Below are positions 26,509 to 36,009 of a DNA stretch of 64,000 nucleotides, in pieces. Location: contig NZ_BORP01000001.1 in the NCBI RefSeq assembly GCF_018333235.1, positions 1 through 64,000 of the forward strand, given 5' to 3'. The notes below the pieces were generated by a model, which worked only from the letters and a program-made list of their open reading frames with translations, had not been told where the DNA came from and did not search any database. This DNA comes from Ornithinibacillus bavariensis (GTDB lineage: Bacteria > Bacillota > Bacilli > Bacillales > Amphibacillaceae). Numbering within the stretch: the stretch's first letter is position 1; each line of letters starts with the position of its first letter. Made by a program: the position numbers and the translations under genes.

Positions 26509-27416
26509 TATATACGGTAACACTGAATCCTTCCATTGACTATATCGTAAACGTCTCACAAGTGGATCTAGGGAAGTTAAACAAGATGGAAAATGATCTT
26601 AAATTACCTGGTGGTAAAGGAATTAATGTATCTAGAATACTACACGAACTAGGCATACCAACAAAGACGTTAGGTTTTTTAGGCGGATTCACAGGCGATT
26701 TTATTAAGGATTGGTTAATAAATGAGGGTGTAGAATCTGATTTTATAACAATCCAAGATGATACTCGGATAAATATAAAATTAAAGTCAAAAGAGGAAAC
26801 CGAAATCAATGGTCGTGGTCCAGTCATTTCTCAGGAAGAGGCTAATCGATTGATTCAACAACTAGAACGATTAACAGAGAACGATTTAGTAATTCTCTCT
26901 GGCAGTAAACCTCCAGCACTACCGGAAGATTATTATCAGCAACTAGTCAAGGTGATCAAGGATTCTCATGCGAATTTTATCATTGATACAACCGGTGAGG
27001 ATTTAATGGCATCTTTACCATTTCACCCATTATTAGTGAAACCGAATAAGGAAGAATTAGCGGAACTATTCCAAGCAGAGATAGCTAGTATGGATGATGT
27101 CCTCGGATATGGTAAGAAACTTCTTGAAATAGGTGCAGAGCATGTCATTGTTTCAATGGCTGGAGAAGGGGCAATATTATTTACACGGAATGGAATATTC
27201 AAGGGAGAAAGTCCTAAAGGAACAGTTAAGAATTCAGTGGGAGCAGGAGATTCGATGATTGCCGGATTTACTGGTGAATATATGCAGTCTAAAGATCCAA
27301 TTAAAGCATTTAAATTGGGGATTGCATCTGGGAGTGCAACTGCATTCTCAGATGATCTAGCCAAGAATAATGATATTCTCTCTCTTTTGAATAAAGTTGA
27401 AGTTAGGCCAATATAA
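26505..27416 (+). CDS. fruK: 1-phosphofructokinase
   Basis: The 303-aa PfkB-family sugar kinase phosphorylates fructose-1-phosphate to fructose-1,6-bisphosphate. The signatures are LPGGKGINVSRIL (about 35-47), ILSGSKPP (about 128-135) and the C-terminal GAGDSMIAGF (about 245), which holds the catalytic Asp and anion hole. It overlaps fruR by 4 nt and is followed by fruA after 26 nt, so the three genes form one operon. Confidence 0.95.
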   Translation: MIYTVTLNPSIDYIVNVSQVDLGKLNKMENDLKLPGGKGINVSRILHELGIPTKTLGFLGGFTGDFIKDWLINEGVESDFITIQDDTRINIKLKSKEETEINGRGPVISQEEANRLIQQLERLTENDLVILSGSKPPALPEDYYQQLVKVIKDSHANFIIDTTGEDLMASLPFHPLLVKPNKEELAELFQAEIASMDDVLGYGKKLLEIGAEHVIVSMAGEGAILFTRNGIFKGESPKGTVKNSVGAGDSMIAGFTGEYMQSKDPIKAFKLGIASGSATAFSDDLAKNNDILSLLNKVEVRPI

Positions 27417-27442
27417 ATCGATTTTAATAAAGGATGATTTGA

Positions 27443-29308
27443 ATGAAGATAACAGATTTACTTAGAAAGGACATCATGATATTTGATTTGCAGGCAACGG
27501 AAAAAGAAGCTGCAATCGATGAAATGATTACAAGCCTTCATAAAAGTGGAATTTTGACAGATGTAGCTGAATTTAAGGATGCCATCTTAAAGCGTGAGGA
27601 ACAATCTTCTACTGGACTTGGTGATGGGATTGCCATGCCTCATGCAAAAAATAAGTCTGTGAAAGAACCCACTGTTCTATTTGCTAAAAGTAATAAGGGT
27701 GTAGACTATGACTCACTTGATGGACAGCCAGCATATTTGTTTTTTATGATTGCTGTTCCTGAAGGTGGAAATAATACTCACTTAGAAACTTTAGCAGCAT
27801 TATCTAGAAAATTAATTGATGGGGATTTTGTCAATCAGCTAAAAGATGCAGATACGCCTGAGCAAGTACTTTCTTTATTTTCGGAAGAGCAAGAGGAGGC
27901 ACAGGAAACCACTTTAAATGAGCAAAATGATCAGAAGAAACCTTTTGTCGTTGCGATTACAGCATGTCCAACAGGGATTGCTCATACGTATATGGCGGAG
28001 GACGCACTGAAGAAAAAAGCGAAAGAGATGAATGTTGATATTCGTGTTGAAACACAAGGATCAGAAGGTGCAAAGAATAGATTGACAGATGAGGAAATTA
28101 AACGAGCTGATGCAGTTATTATTGCTGCTGGTAAGAAGGTGGATTTGAACCGTTTTAATGGAAAACATGTAATTCAACGCCCTGTTGCCGACGGAATAAA
28201 GAAATCGGAAGAGTTAATTTCGTTGGCAATCCATCAAGATGCCCCGATTTACAATGAGGGAGGCAGTGAGATAAAGGCAGATGATATGGAGGATAAGTCT
28301 AATTCTATTTGGGGAAGAATTTACAAGGATCTAATGAATGGAATATCCCATATGCTTCCATTTGTTGTTGGGGGAGGTATCTTACTTGCTATTTCGTTCT
28401 TATTAGAGAGTGTGTTGGGAAAGGATAGTACCGCTTTTACATTTTTGAATGAAATCGGTGGTAATGCGTTTAGTTTCTTGATTCCGATATTTGCTGGCTT
28501 TATCGCTTTAAGTATTGCTGATCGACCGGGTTTAATGCCAGGTATGGTAGGTGGTTTAATCGCAGTAAACAGTAATGCTGGATTTTTAGGTGGACTTGTT
28601 GCTGGATTTCTAGCAGGATATGTAGTTATCCTTCTAAAGCGAGTATTCCGAGGGTTGCCTAAAACCTTAGAGGGACTTAAACCTATTTTAATCTATCCAG
28701 TATTAAGTCTATTTTTAACAGGACTATTAATGTATTTTGTTTTTGGACCTATTTTTGCAACAATTAATAATGCTATGGTTAATTTTCTTGAGGGGCTTGG
28801 GACAGGTAATGCAACAATTCTCGGATTATTACTAGGTGGTATGATGGCGATTGATATGGGTGGCCCATTTAACAAAGCTGCATATGCCTTTTCAATCGGA
28901 ATATTTACGGATACAGGCGATGGAAGTTTAATGGCTGCTGTTATGGCAGGTGGAATGGTTCCGCCTCTAGCAATTGCTTTAGCAAGTACATTCTTTAAAA
29001 ATAAGTTTTCTGCTGAAGAACGTAAGTCTGGAGTGACGAACTATGTTATGGGCCTTTCATTTATAACTGAGGGTGCAATCCCATTTGCAGCGGCTGATCC
29101 ATTGCGTATAATCGGGTCATCCATCGTTGGTTCAGCAATTGCAGGGGGATTGACACAATTTTTCAATACGGCTATTCCAGCACCACATGGAGGAATATTT
29201 GTTGTTCCACTTGCTGAGAATCCACTATTATTCTTATTATCATTAGTGATTGGTGCTATTATTGCTGCAGTTCTATTGGGACTATGGAGAAAGCCGGTAG
29301 AGGAATAA
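27443..29308 (+). CDS. fruA: PTS fructose transporter subunit IIABC
   Basis: The 621-aa protein fuses IIA (about 1-145, phospho-His67 in GDGIAMPHAKN), IIB (about 165-260, Cys175 in ACPTGIAHTYMA) and the membrane IIC domain (about 285-615, ending in GGIFVVPLAENP). It imports fructose while making fructose-1-phosphate, which fruK then uses. Length is close to B. subtilis FruA. AAAGGATG precedes the ATG. A terminator follows at 29327. Confidence 0.95.
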   Translation: MKITDLLRKDIMIFDLQATEKEAAIDEMITSLHKSGILTDVAEFKDAILKREEQSSTGLGDGIAMPHAKNKSVKEPTVLFAKSNKGVDYDSLDGQPAYLFFMIAVPEGGNNTHLETLAALSRKLIDGDFVNQLKDADTPEQVLSLFSEEQEEAQETTLNEQNDQKKPFVVAITACPTGIAHTYMAEDALKKKAKEMNVDIRVETQGSEGAKNRLTDEEIKRADAVIIAAGKKVDLNRFNGKHVIQRPVADGIKKSEELISLAIHQDAPIYNEGGSEIKADDMEDKSNSIWGRIYKDLMNGISHMLPFVVGGGILLAISFLLESVLGKDSTAFTFLNEIGGNAFSFLIPIFAGFIALSIADRPGLMPGMVGGLIAVNSNAGFLGGLVAGFLAGYVVILLKRVFRGLPKTLEGLKPILIYPVLSLFLTGLLMYFVFGPIFATINNAMVNFLEGLGTGNATILGLLLGGMMAIDMGGPFNKAAYAFSIGIFTDTGDGSLMAAVMAGGMVPPLAIALASTFFKNKFSAEERKSGVTNYVMGLSFITEGAIPFAAADPLRIIGSSIVGSAIAGGLTQFFNTAIPAPHGGIFVVPLAENPLLFLLSLVIGAIIAAVLLGLWRKPVEE

Positions 29309-29326
29309 CTAATTAATACTAGATGG

Positions 29327-29362
29327 TCCCTCGCTTTTTAGAAAAAACGAGGGATTTCTTTA
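29327..29362 (+). terminator. Terminator of fruRKA
   Basis: TCCCTCG (29327-29333) pairs with CGAGGGA (29348-29354), extended inwards by CTTTTT/AAAAAA pairing and followed by TTTCTTTATT. Confidence 0.85.
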
Positions 29363-29456
29363 TTACTGCTATCTCTAGAGTAAAAAATAAATTCAATAAG
29401 AGGAAGAGAATACATTATTTGGTTCACTTAGATAATTAGCTCTTAGCCAACGACCA

Positions 29457-30419
29457 CTATATACGGAAGGTGGACCCGTCAATAATTTCAATGTCTTTTC
29501 TTTCTTTGATTTCTTCCATTAATTTAAATAATGCTTTATCCTTACGCTTGGCTTCAATCATACAGTCAATTTGTGGAACGCTATCCTTTATCGCCATAAG
29601 AAACTTAAAGAACATATTTATATCGATATAATCCGAGTGGTGACGATACATTTCTGGACTTTTCGGACTTGAAATATGCATTTTTATTGGAAGTGAGGAA
29701 TTCCGCCAGGTTTGGATGACTCTATCCCAATGGGCTACCCAATTGGAATCATGGTGATGAGCTAAATGGTGATGGTAATCAAACACTAATGGTATATCTA
29801 ACTTTTCACATAAGTACAAGGTGTCCTCTAATGTAAAGGATTTATCATCGTTTTCTAGCATGATCATGTTTTGAATGGCTGTAGGAACGTACATCCAATT
29901 ATTGATAAAACGTTCAAGTGATTGTTCTGTGTCATTGTAGTGGCCACCTACATGGATTACACAACGATGAAGTGGATGAATCCCCATATATTTCAGTAAT
30001 AAATAATGCATTTTTAAGGAGGAAATGGAATTTTTCAAGATATGTTTTTTTTCGGAGTTTAGAACAACGAAATGGTCTGGATGAAAATCCATTCGCATCT
30101 GATGTGTATTGGCTAATTCTCCTATTTCACGAAGTGCGCCTTTGATAGGCTTCATATAATCCCAATCCTGTAATTCTTCATGATTTGCTAAAGGAATTAA
30201 GCGAGAGGTTAATCTGTAAAAATGAATTTCTGATGCGATAGTATGTTTTAATATTCTTACTGTGTTATTTATGTTTTGTAATGTAATTCGTTCTAGCTTA
30301 CGAATTGCGGCTTCTCGGTCTTGAATTTGTTGGAATTGATGAAAAGTCATTGTTTTGGATGGTGATGCATTGATAAGCTCCATACTCATTGCGACATAAC
30401 CTAGACGGACTATTGTCAA
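29457..30419 (-). CDS. uvsE: UV damage endonuclease UvsE/UvdE (copy A)
   Basis: The 320-aa protein belongs to the UVDE TIM-barrel family, which nicks DNA 5' of UV photoproducts. Family segments are RLGYVAMS at the N-terminus, FHPDHFVV, HVGGHYNDTEQSLERF, LENDDKSFT, PLVFDYHHH and KMHISSPKS, which supply the metal-binding His, Glu and Asp residues. The start is TTG, with GAGGAG 9 nt upstream. It follows a second, paralogous uvsE gene by 23 nt on the same strand and is probably cotranscribed with it. Confidence 0.9.
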   Translation of the reverse strand: MTIVRLGYVAMSMELINASPSKTMTFHQFQQIQDREAAIRKLERITLQNINNTVRILKHTIASEIHFYRLTSRLIPLANHEELQDWDYMKPIKGALREIGELANTHQMRMDFHPDHFVVLNSEKKHILKNSISSLKMHYLLLKYMGIHPLHRCVIHVGGHYNDTEQSLERFINNWMYVPTAIQNMIMLENDDKSFTLEDTLYLCEKLDIPLVFDYHHHLAHHHDSNWVAHWDRVIQTWRNSSLPIKMHISSPKSPEMYRHHSDYIDINMFFKFLMAIKDSVPQIDCMIEAKRKDKALFKLMEEIKERKDIEIIDGSTFRI

Positions 30420-30442
30420 TTAAACCAACTCCTCTTCGTGGT

Positions 30443-31396
30443 TTACCATTCCACCGCCGAACTTGTTACTCGTTTCACTCCACGTATACTAGCTATTTCC
30501 TCTACCAACCTTCTCATTGCGAGATCCTTTTGCTTTGCTTCTACCATGATATCAAAATCCTGATTTAGATCTTTAGCCATTTTTAAGAAGGGAAGGATAA
30601 AATTAATAGAAACAAAATCACAGTGGAAACGATATGCTTGCTGAGACTTCGGTGAAGAAAGATGAACTTTTGGTATGGTATTAGAATTGCTCCAAGTATT
30701 ATAGATACGAGGTAAAAAATCATTAAGGTCTGTATCAGTTGGATTTGCCATATGGTGATGAAAGTCAAGAATCATTGGGATGTTTTCTTTTTCACAGGCG
30801 ATTAGCGTTTCTTCTACATTATAGGTTTTATCATCATTCTCAAGTGTAATTTGCTTCTTCATTTCTCTAGGTAACTTTTTGAGATTTTCGTGAAATCGCT
30901 CAATGGCACTTGTTTTATCTCCGTAGGCTCCTCCAATATGTATATTAATAATACTTTCTTTATGTAAATTCATCGCTTCAAGCATTCGATAATGATAGGT
31001 AATATCTTTTATTGCATTTACTGTTATCTTCTCTTTATCACTTGTAAATAAGGTGTACTGACCTGGGTGAAAACTTGCTCTGATCTTATGATTTTGAATT
31101 AATTGTCCAATTTCCTTCCAGTCCTTTTGGAAAGGTGTAATATAATCCCACATTACATCTGGATGAGTAGCTAGTGGTGCAAGCGAACTTGAAAACCGAT
31201 ATAGTTTTATCTCATGTGCAATGTTATAGTGCAAAATCCTCTTTGTATGATGTAGGTTCTGGGCTGTAATATGTTTCAGTTTATCGAGCCTCTCATTTTT
31301 TGGAAGAGTAGAATATTGCTTGAAGGTTATCGTTTTTGCCGGACTTGCATTCCATAAGTCTAATGCAGTTGCTACATAGCCAAATCGAATTTTCAT
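30443..31396 (-). CDS. uvsE: UV damage endonuclease UvsE/UvdE (copy B)
   Basis: The 317-aa protein has the same UVDE motifs: RFGYVATA, FHPGQYTLF, HIGGAYGDKTSAIERF, LENDDKTYN, PMILDFHHH and KVHLSSPKS. FHPGQYT matches the classical family form, so this may be the canonical copy, while copy A has diverged (FHPDHFVV). It is upstream of copy A and probably shares its promoter. Sequence divergence between the copies suggests an old duplication or independent gain. Confidence 0.92.
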   Translation of the reverse strand: MKIRFGYVATALDLWNASPAKTITFKQYSTLPKNERLDKLKHITAQNLHHTKRILHYNIAHEIKLYRFSSSLAPLATHPDVMWDYITPFQKDWKEIGQLIQNHKIRASFHPGQYTLFTSDKEKITVNAIKDITYHYRMLEAMNLHKESIINIHIGGAYGDKTSAIERFHENLKKLPREMKKQITLENDDKTYNVEETLIACEKENIPMILDFHHHMANPTDTDLNDFLPRIYNTWSNSNTIPKVHLSSPKSQQAYRFHCDFVSINFILPFLKMAKDLNQDFDIMVEAKQKDLAMRRLVEEIASIRGVKRVTSSAVEW

Positions 31397-31525
31397 TTGT
31401 TTCTCCTATTATTTGTGTACATTATCCTTATGATTTGTGTTCATGTACTTCTTTATACGAACTTACAATAGGGATATTGCATAGCATTATGTTTTGAGGA
31501 AAATCGATGAAGAATTATTGAACAA

Positions 31526-31555
31526 TTGACTAATAAGTGAGCAGTTTTTTATAAA
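31526..31555 (+). promoter_or_regulatory. Promoter of the decayed kinase locus
   Basis: TTGACT (31526-31531), an 18-bp spacer and TATAAA (31550-31555) lie upstream of a GGAGGCG ribosome binding site and the small reading frame at 31599. Confidence 0.55.
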
Positions 31556-31598
31556 ATGGTATAATTTTCTTTAAAGAACTGAAAGGAGGCGTTGTTTT

Positions 31599-31718
31599 AT
31601 GAAAATAACGAGAATAATTAGCGGGGTACAATTTAATTAAAGGGTAAACGTATCAGACCCCTATAAACTACGTGATCCCTATTTACAAATAGGAGGATCA
31701 TATTTTGGAAACCTTTAA
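31599..31718 (+). pseudogene. Small upstream reading frame broken by an in-frame stop
   Basis: ATG at 31599 follows AAAGGAGGCG. The frame reads MKITRIISGVQFN, hits TAA at 31638-31640, then continues in the same frame as RVNVSDPYKLRDPYLQIGG to a TAA at 31716-31718. Both halves look like coding sequence, so a 39-codon gene seems to be interrupted by one nonsense codon. Its end overlaps the kinase TTG start by 14 nt, the arrangement of translational coupling. The family was not recognised. Confidence 0.5.
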
Positions 31719-32570
31719 ACAAACGAATTCAATTACTATGACACTTAATAAAGTGGATTTCCAATTACAAGAAGAGCATAATTTCAATTGGTTAAAGCAC
31801 TTAGGTAATGTTTTTTGTGTTTTTGATCAACAAGATTCTGGAAATATAAGTTTCGGTGTTGAACAGGATGGACAAAAGTATTTTGTGAAATATGCTGGAG
31901 CAAAACCCATTGACTTTAATGGAAACCCTGAGGGTGCTATTGAACGATTGAAAAAGGCTTTACCAGTTTATCAATCGTTAGAACATCCACACTTAATAAA
32001 GTTATTAGACTATTTTTCCACCGAAAATGGGTATGAGGTGAATGTTTACATTCTCATTGGTCGTTTGGTGGTGTAGCAAAATATACAAACCCCAAGTCAC
32101 CTTATTACCGTTTTAAGAATTTAGAAGTGGAAAAGCGTTTAAAGGCATTAGATGCAATCTTTTCTTTCCATACTTATGTAGAATCACAAAAATATGTCGC
32201 AGTAGATTTTTATGATGGAAGTATCTTATACGATTTTAAAAATGGTGAAACCAAAATATGTGATATTGATTTTTATCGAAAGTCACCCTCTATAAATGAT
32301 TTAGGTAAAGACTTCTGGGGGTCAAATCGTTCAAAATCACCAGAGGAGTATGAACTTGGCTCTCCAATTGATTCTATTACAAATGTCTTTAATCTTGGAG
32401 CAATTTCGTTTGGATTACTGGGTGGTGAAATGGATCGTTCCTTCTCAAAATGGGATGCAAATCAGAGTCTATATGAAGTAGCAATAAGAGCTGTTGAAGA
32501 AGATCGGAATAAAAGGTATTCAACGGTGAGAGACTTTTATGAGGATTGGAAGGTTGCTACTAAACAATAA
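31705..32570 (+). pseudogene. Serine/threonine protein kinase-like gene, frameshifted
   Basis: The TTG start is preceded by AGGAGGAT. The first part (to 32076) has a kinase N-lobe (FVKYAGAKPIDF, then LEHPHLIKLLDYF). The second part, in another frame from about 32052 to 32570, continues as SHWSFGGVAKYTNPK, then a catalytic-loop-like VAVDFYDGSILYDF and ICDIDFY, and a C-lobe with SPEEYELG. One missing base (or two extra) near 32040-32055 explains the break. In intact relatives such proteins are Hanks-type kinases of about 280-290 aa. Either this copy is dead or the read carries an error. Confidence 0.75.
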
Positions 32571-32587
32571 ATTATTAAAGAACAAAG

Positions 32588-32615
32588 GGCGATCTCTTAA
32601 ATGAGGTCGCCTTGT
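32588..32615 (+). terminator. Hairpin after the kinase remnant
   Basis: GGCGATCTC (32588-32596) pairs perfectly with GAGGTCGCC (32603-32611) and is followed by TTGTAT, a weak U-tract. Confidence 0.55.
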
Positions 32616-32641
32616 ATATTTATGAAGAGGGGTCTTATGAG

Positions 32642-32854
32642 TTGAAAAATGATAAACTTGTGACTCAGTTTGAAAATGAAAATGAGTATTTAGAAATAGA
32701 CTTCATACTTAAAGAAAGTGATAAAGATTTTAGAGAGTATTCAGTAGAAATTAGTGACTCAAAATTTGAAATTGAAGATTCAAAACATGTGAGTAATTTA
32801 AGAGGAATCTACGAAAAATTACAGCATTCTCATTTTGAATTTATAGAAAGATAA
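32642..32854 (+). CDS. Hypothetical acidic small protein
   Basis: A 70-aa product from a TTG start (32642-32644) with GAAGAGGGG upstream; a longer frame from 32612 would begin inside the preceding hairpin. It is highly acidic (many Glu and Asp) and polar with no membrane segment. No family was recognised. Its position after a decayed kinase gene fits an accessory region, and an immunity-like or regulatory role is only a guess. Confidence 0.45.
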   Translation: MKNDKLVTQFENENEYLEIDFILKESDKDFREYSVEISDSKFEIEDSKHVSNLRGIYEKLQHSHFEFIER

Positions 32855-33398
32855 AAAAGGTAACTTAGTAAAACTTCAGTTATGAACTATATGACGCAAT
32901 AGTTAAACTAGCTGATTAAAATAGGTCATCTTGTTTTTGTCTAAAGACTATGTTTTATTTTTTGAATACTATGTTAATGTTGAGATGTACACATAATGAA
33001 TTAAAGATTGCTTTACTTCGAGATGAGGAGATGTTCCTGTTATTATCCTACGGGAGGTTAGATATTTCTCGGGGATATGCTTTAACTTTGTATTGTGACA
33101 TATAATTTTATAAAAACCTCTAGTGCTACATTAAAATATAAAAAAGTGTTTTTATAAAATTGCCAATTAATTGTTTTTTAATGATAGTGTTAATTTTAGC
33201 TCACAGAGTTTATCTTAATTGTCTTCCCTTTAGAAGAAATGGAATTCTCATTTAATATAACGTGGTATATATGCCATAGCTTTTAAAGTAAATGCTTTTT
33301 TAGTAGGGGCATAATTCTAGGAAGTATTTTATAACAACTTGTAGGTCAGGTTTTTAAAAACTCATAATAGAATAAGAGGTACAAGGAGGAAGTATTTT
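32855..33398. other. AT-rich gap with no recognisable gene
   Basis: About 540 bases of very AT-rich sequence contain only short open frames with no convincing ribosome binding site. No repeat or RNA motif was found. AAGGAGG at 33384-33390 belongs to the next small gene. Confidence 0.4.
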
Positions 33399-33578
33399 GT
33401 GAACTATAAAAAAATAAATTATACAATGTTCAGTATATTATTGTTTTTTATACTTTGTATTATCTTTTTTTCGATTTTTGTTAAAAACGAACTTCTTAGG
33501 GATTTTTCTATTGCAGGATTACTTTACCCTTCAATTTGTCTTTTTCATTACTATAAAAAACAAAAAAATGCACCTTAA
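33399..33578 (+). CDS. Small membrane protein, 59 aa
   Basis: A GTG start (33399-33401) lies 8 nt after a strong AAGGAGG site. The product has two hydrophobic stretches (SILLFFILCIIFFSIFV at about 12-28 and FSIAGLLYPSICLFHYY at about 36-52) and ends in a lysine-rich tail. It resembles orphan two-helix membrane peptides of Bacillaceae. No function can be assigned. Codon use is extremely AT-rich, like the next gene. Confidence 0.6.
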   Translation: MNYKKINYTMFSILLFFILCIIFFSIFVKNELLRDFSIAGLLYPSICLFHYYKKQKNAP

Positions 33579-33811
33579 TCATTGGTAAAAGTAGCTTTAT
33601 ATAGATTGAGTCTTCTTATCTTACTTAATAATATTTTAATTACTCCTATTTAAAATTGAAATTACATTTCCAAATGAATAATTAAATAATTACTTTAATT
33701 CATATGAGTCTGATAATAAATATGATAAAATAGAGTTAAACTATTTCTTTTAAACTAGCGATGCAAGTTTATATAGGGTCTTGTGAAAATAGATAGAGGT
33801 AGGGGAAATGT

Positions 33812-34210
33812 ATGGAAGCAAAAAAACAAAATTTAATTTATGCTCTTTTATGGGCAGAAGAGTCAAACAGAGGAAATATTTTAAGCAAGATTATTTTTAC
33901 ATTTTTATATTCGGCATTATTTGCCTGTTTAATTTACCTTGCCGTTAGCGATATAGCAGGTGCTCTCATTTTTTTTGTTATATTCTTCATCCTTGGTTTA
34001 CTATTACCAAAGAATTTACATAAAACAAAGTCTAGTATATCAAAGGCAGTTTCCTTAGTTTCCTTATTATTGCTAGTATTTTTTACAGTAATCTGGACTA
34101 CCGATATTACTATTAAAGTTGGTGCTTGGCTGATTTTGTTCACTATTTTCCTTCTAGAAAAAGTTGAAAAAAGGTATTATATCTCGTCTAACACAAGCAA
34201 TCATAATTGA
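33812..34210 (+). CDS. Hypothetical four-helix membrane protein
   Basis: The 132-aa product has a charged N-terminus (MEAKKQNLIYALLWAEESNR) and four predicted membrane helices between about 25 and 123, then a short polar tail. The family was not recognised. The ribosome binding site is GTAGGGG. It follows the 59-aa membrane protein by 233 nt and is closed by a hairpin at 34246. Both may belong to a small AT-rich accessory patch. Confidence 0.55.
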   Translation: MEAKKQNLIYALLWAEESNRGNILSKIIFTFLYSALFACLIYLAVSDIAGALIFFVIFFILGLLLPKNLHKTKSSISKAVSLVSLLLLVFFTVIWTTDITIKVGAWLILFTIFLLEKVEKRYYISSNTSNHN

Positions 34211-34245
34211 TAATGTAATTATCGTAACTGGGCAGGCATCAGATA

Positions 34246-34278
34246 AGAGATCATCAAATTGATGGTCTTTATTTTTTG
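34246..34278 (+). terminator. Terminator of the membrane protein gene
   Basis: AGATCATC (34248-34255) pairs with GATGGTCT (34261-34268) with one G-U pair, followed by TTATTTTTTG. Confidence 0.65.
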
Positions 34279-34420
34279 AGAAACATTTCGTATATTAAGT
34301 TAGTACTAAGTTAAAAATTGAGTTACTATATAAATTTTTTGGTAAATGATAGGTTAGTTAATAGAATCCAAGTATTGTGCTAACGAAACAGAATAGCGGA
34401 ATAATCAAGGGGAGTTTTCA

Positions 34421-34819
34421 ATGTCAAAAGGGTTGATTCATCATTTTGAACTATATGTATCAGATATAAAAAGAACAGTGGACTTTTGGGGATGGTTTCT
34501 TGAGGAACTAGGCTACACTTCTTTCCAAGAATGGGAAAGTGGACAAAGTTGGAGATTAGATACTACATACATTGTTTTTGTACAAGCGGAGGACAGGTTT
34601 TTGGATATTCCGTACCATAGATGCCGAGTAGGTCTGAACCATCTAGCGTTCCATGCAAGCTCCCGTCAACACGTAGATGAAATGACAGACAAATTAAAGG
34701 AACGGGGAATAAGCATTCTTTATCCCCAAAAACATCCTTTTGCTGGGGGAAATAATCATTATGCTGTGTATTTTGAAGACCCAGATAGAATAAAAGTAGA
34801 ACTAGTAGCTCCTGAATAG
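34421..34819 (+). CDS. VOC-family (glyoxalase/bleomycin-resistance fold) protein
   Basis: The 132-aa protein has the paired beta-alpha-beta-beta-beta modules of the vicinal oxygen chelate fold. Candidate metal ligands are His5/His6 in LIHHFELYVSD, His near 75 in GLNHLAFHA and Glu in YFEDPDRIKVELV. GFLEELGYTSFQEW-type segments are typical of glyoxalase-like proteins. The substrate (a dicarbonyl, drug or extradiol compound) is unknown. GGGGAG precedes the ATG; the gene is monocistronic. Confidence 0.85.
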   Translation: MSKGLIHHFELYVSDIKRTVDFWGWFLEELGYTSFQEWESGQSWRLDTTYIVFVQAEDRFLDIPYHRCRVGLNHLAFHASSRQHVDEMTDKLKERGISILYPQKHPFAGGNNHYAVYFEDPDRIKVELVAPE

Positions 34820-35011
34820 TTATCGAAGTAATGAGTATAATTGATTAACAAGATCAGTGAAACGATACAGTGCTGTAGCAAAAGGAATTTAAAGGGCAAT
34901 TTTATAACATCTCCATTACCACCACCCTCTATTCGAAACGTAATAGGTATTCACCCATGTGCGCCTATTTGAATAGCTTATTATTAAAGACATTTTTTAG
35001 GGGGCTTTGAT

Positions 35012-35794
35012 GTGGGGTACTATGTTACGGTAGATTCAGGTGTGAAATTATATGTAGAGGATATATATCCTGAGGGCAGTAAGACGATCGTGTTTTTACA
35101 TGGTTGGCCGTTAAGTCATAAGCAGTTTGAGTATCAATTTGATGTTCTTGCAGCAATGGGTTACCGCTGTATCGGAATTGACTGGAGAGGTTTCGGAAAG
35201 TCGGATAAGCCAATAAGCGGTTACAATTTTGACCGATTGGCAGATGATATCCGTACAGTAGTTGATGTAATTCAATTAGACAATTTCACTCTTGTTGGTC
35301 ACTCTACAGGAGGGGCAATTGCGATTCGGTATATGTCTCGACATAATGGTTACGGAGTATCTAATCTTGTCCTTGTAGACGCTGCAGCTCCGATAGGATT
35401 TACTACAGAGACTGCGACTAGGTTCCTCACTCAGGCATTGAATGATCGTCCGAAGATGATGAGAGAAGTGAAAGATAGCTTTTTCTTTCAATATATAACA
35501 AGCTCATTCGCAGAGTGGTTCTTTCAATTGGGCTTACAAGCAGCAGGTTGGTCAACTGCAGCAATCATAGTTACATTAAGAGATGAAAAGCTGTATGCAG
35601 ATTTGCAAAAAATACTTGTCCCTACTTTAATCGTTCATGGTGTTCACGACAAGGTAATTCCATTTGCACAAGCTCAAGAACTAAATCAAAAAATAAGTAA
35701 TTCACAGCTTGTTCCATTCCATTATAGTGGCCATGGTGCTTTTTGGGAGGAACGTGACAAGTTTAACAGTGTATTAAGTCAATTTATTGGCTGA
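35012..35794 (+). CDS. Alpha/beta hydrolase (non-heme haloperoxidase-like)
   Basis: The 260-aa protein has an alpha/beta-hydrolase fold with oxyanion-hole HGWPLS (30-35), nucleophile Ser98 in VGHSTGGA, catalytic Asp in HGVHDKVIPF and His in SGHGAFWEE. The GFGKSDKP and GHSTGG segments match cofactor-free haloperoxidases/esterases. The start is GTG at 35012, 6 nt after AGGGGGC; an ATG two bases earlier is in the wrong frame. Substrate unknown. Confidence 0.87.
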   Translation: MGYYVTVDSGVKLYVEDIYPEGSKTIVFLHGWPLSHKQFEYQFDVLAAMGYRCIGIDWRGFGKSDKPISGYNFDRLADDIRTVVDVIQLDNFTLVGHSTGGAIAIRYMSRHNGYGVSNLVLVDAAAPIGFTTETATRFLTQALNDRPKMMREVKDSFFFQYITSSFAEWFFQLGLQAAGWSTAAIIVTLRDEKLYADLQKILVPTLIVHGVHDKVIPFAQAQELNQKISNSQLVPFHYSGHGAFWEERDKFNSVLSQFIG

Positions 35795-36009
35795 AGTCCC
35801 CACCAAAACCAGTCTTAATATGTTTCTCCTAATTAGATGTGAATGATTTAGTGAAAAAGTTCATTGTCTAGTGGTGATACATTCTACCCCGATAACACTG
35901 CTCATAATCGATATAAGAAATTCAACTTAATATCACCGACCAATTTGTAGAGTAATACAGGAAATTTTGAAAGGATATCGAAATAGTAGTTATTAATGGG
36001 AGGTTGATT

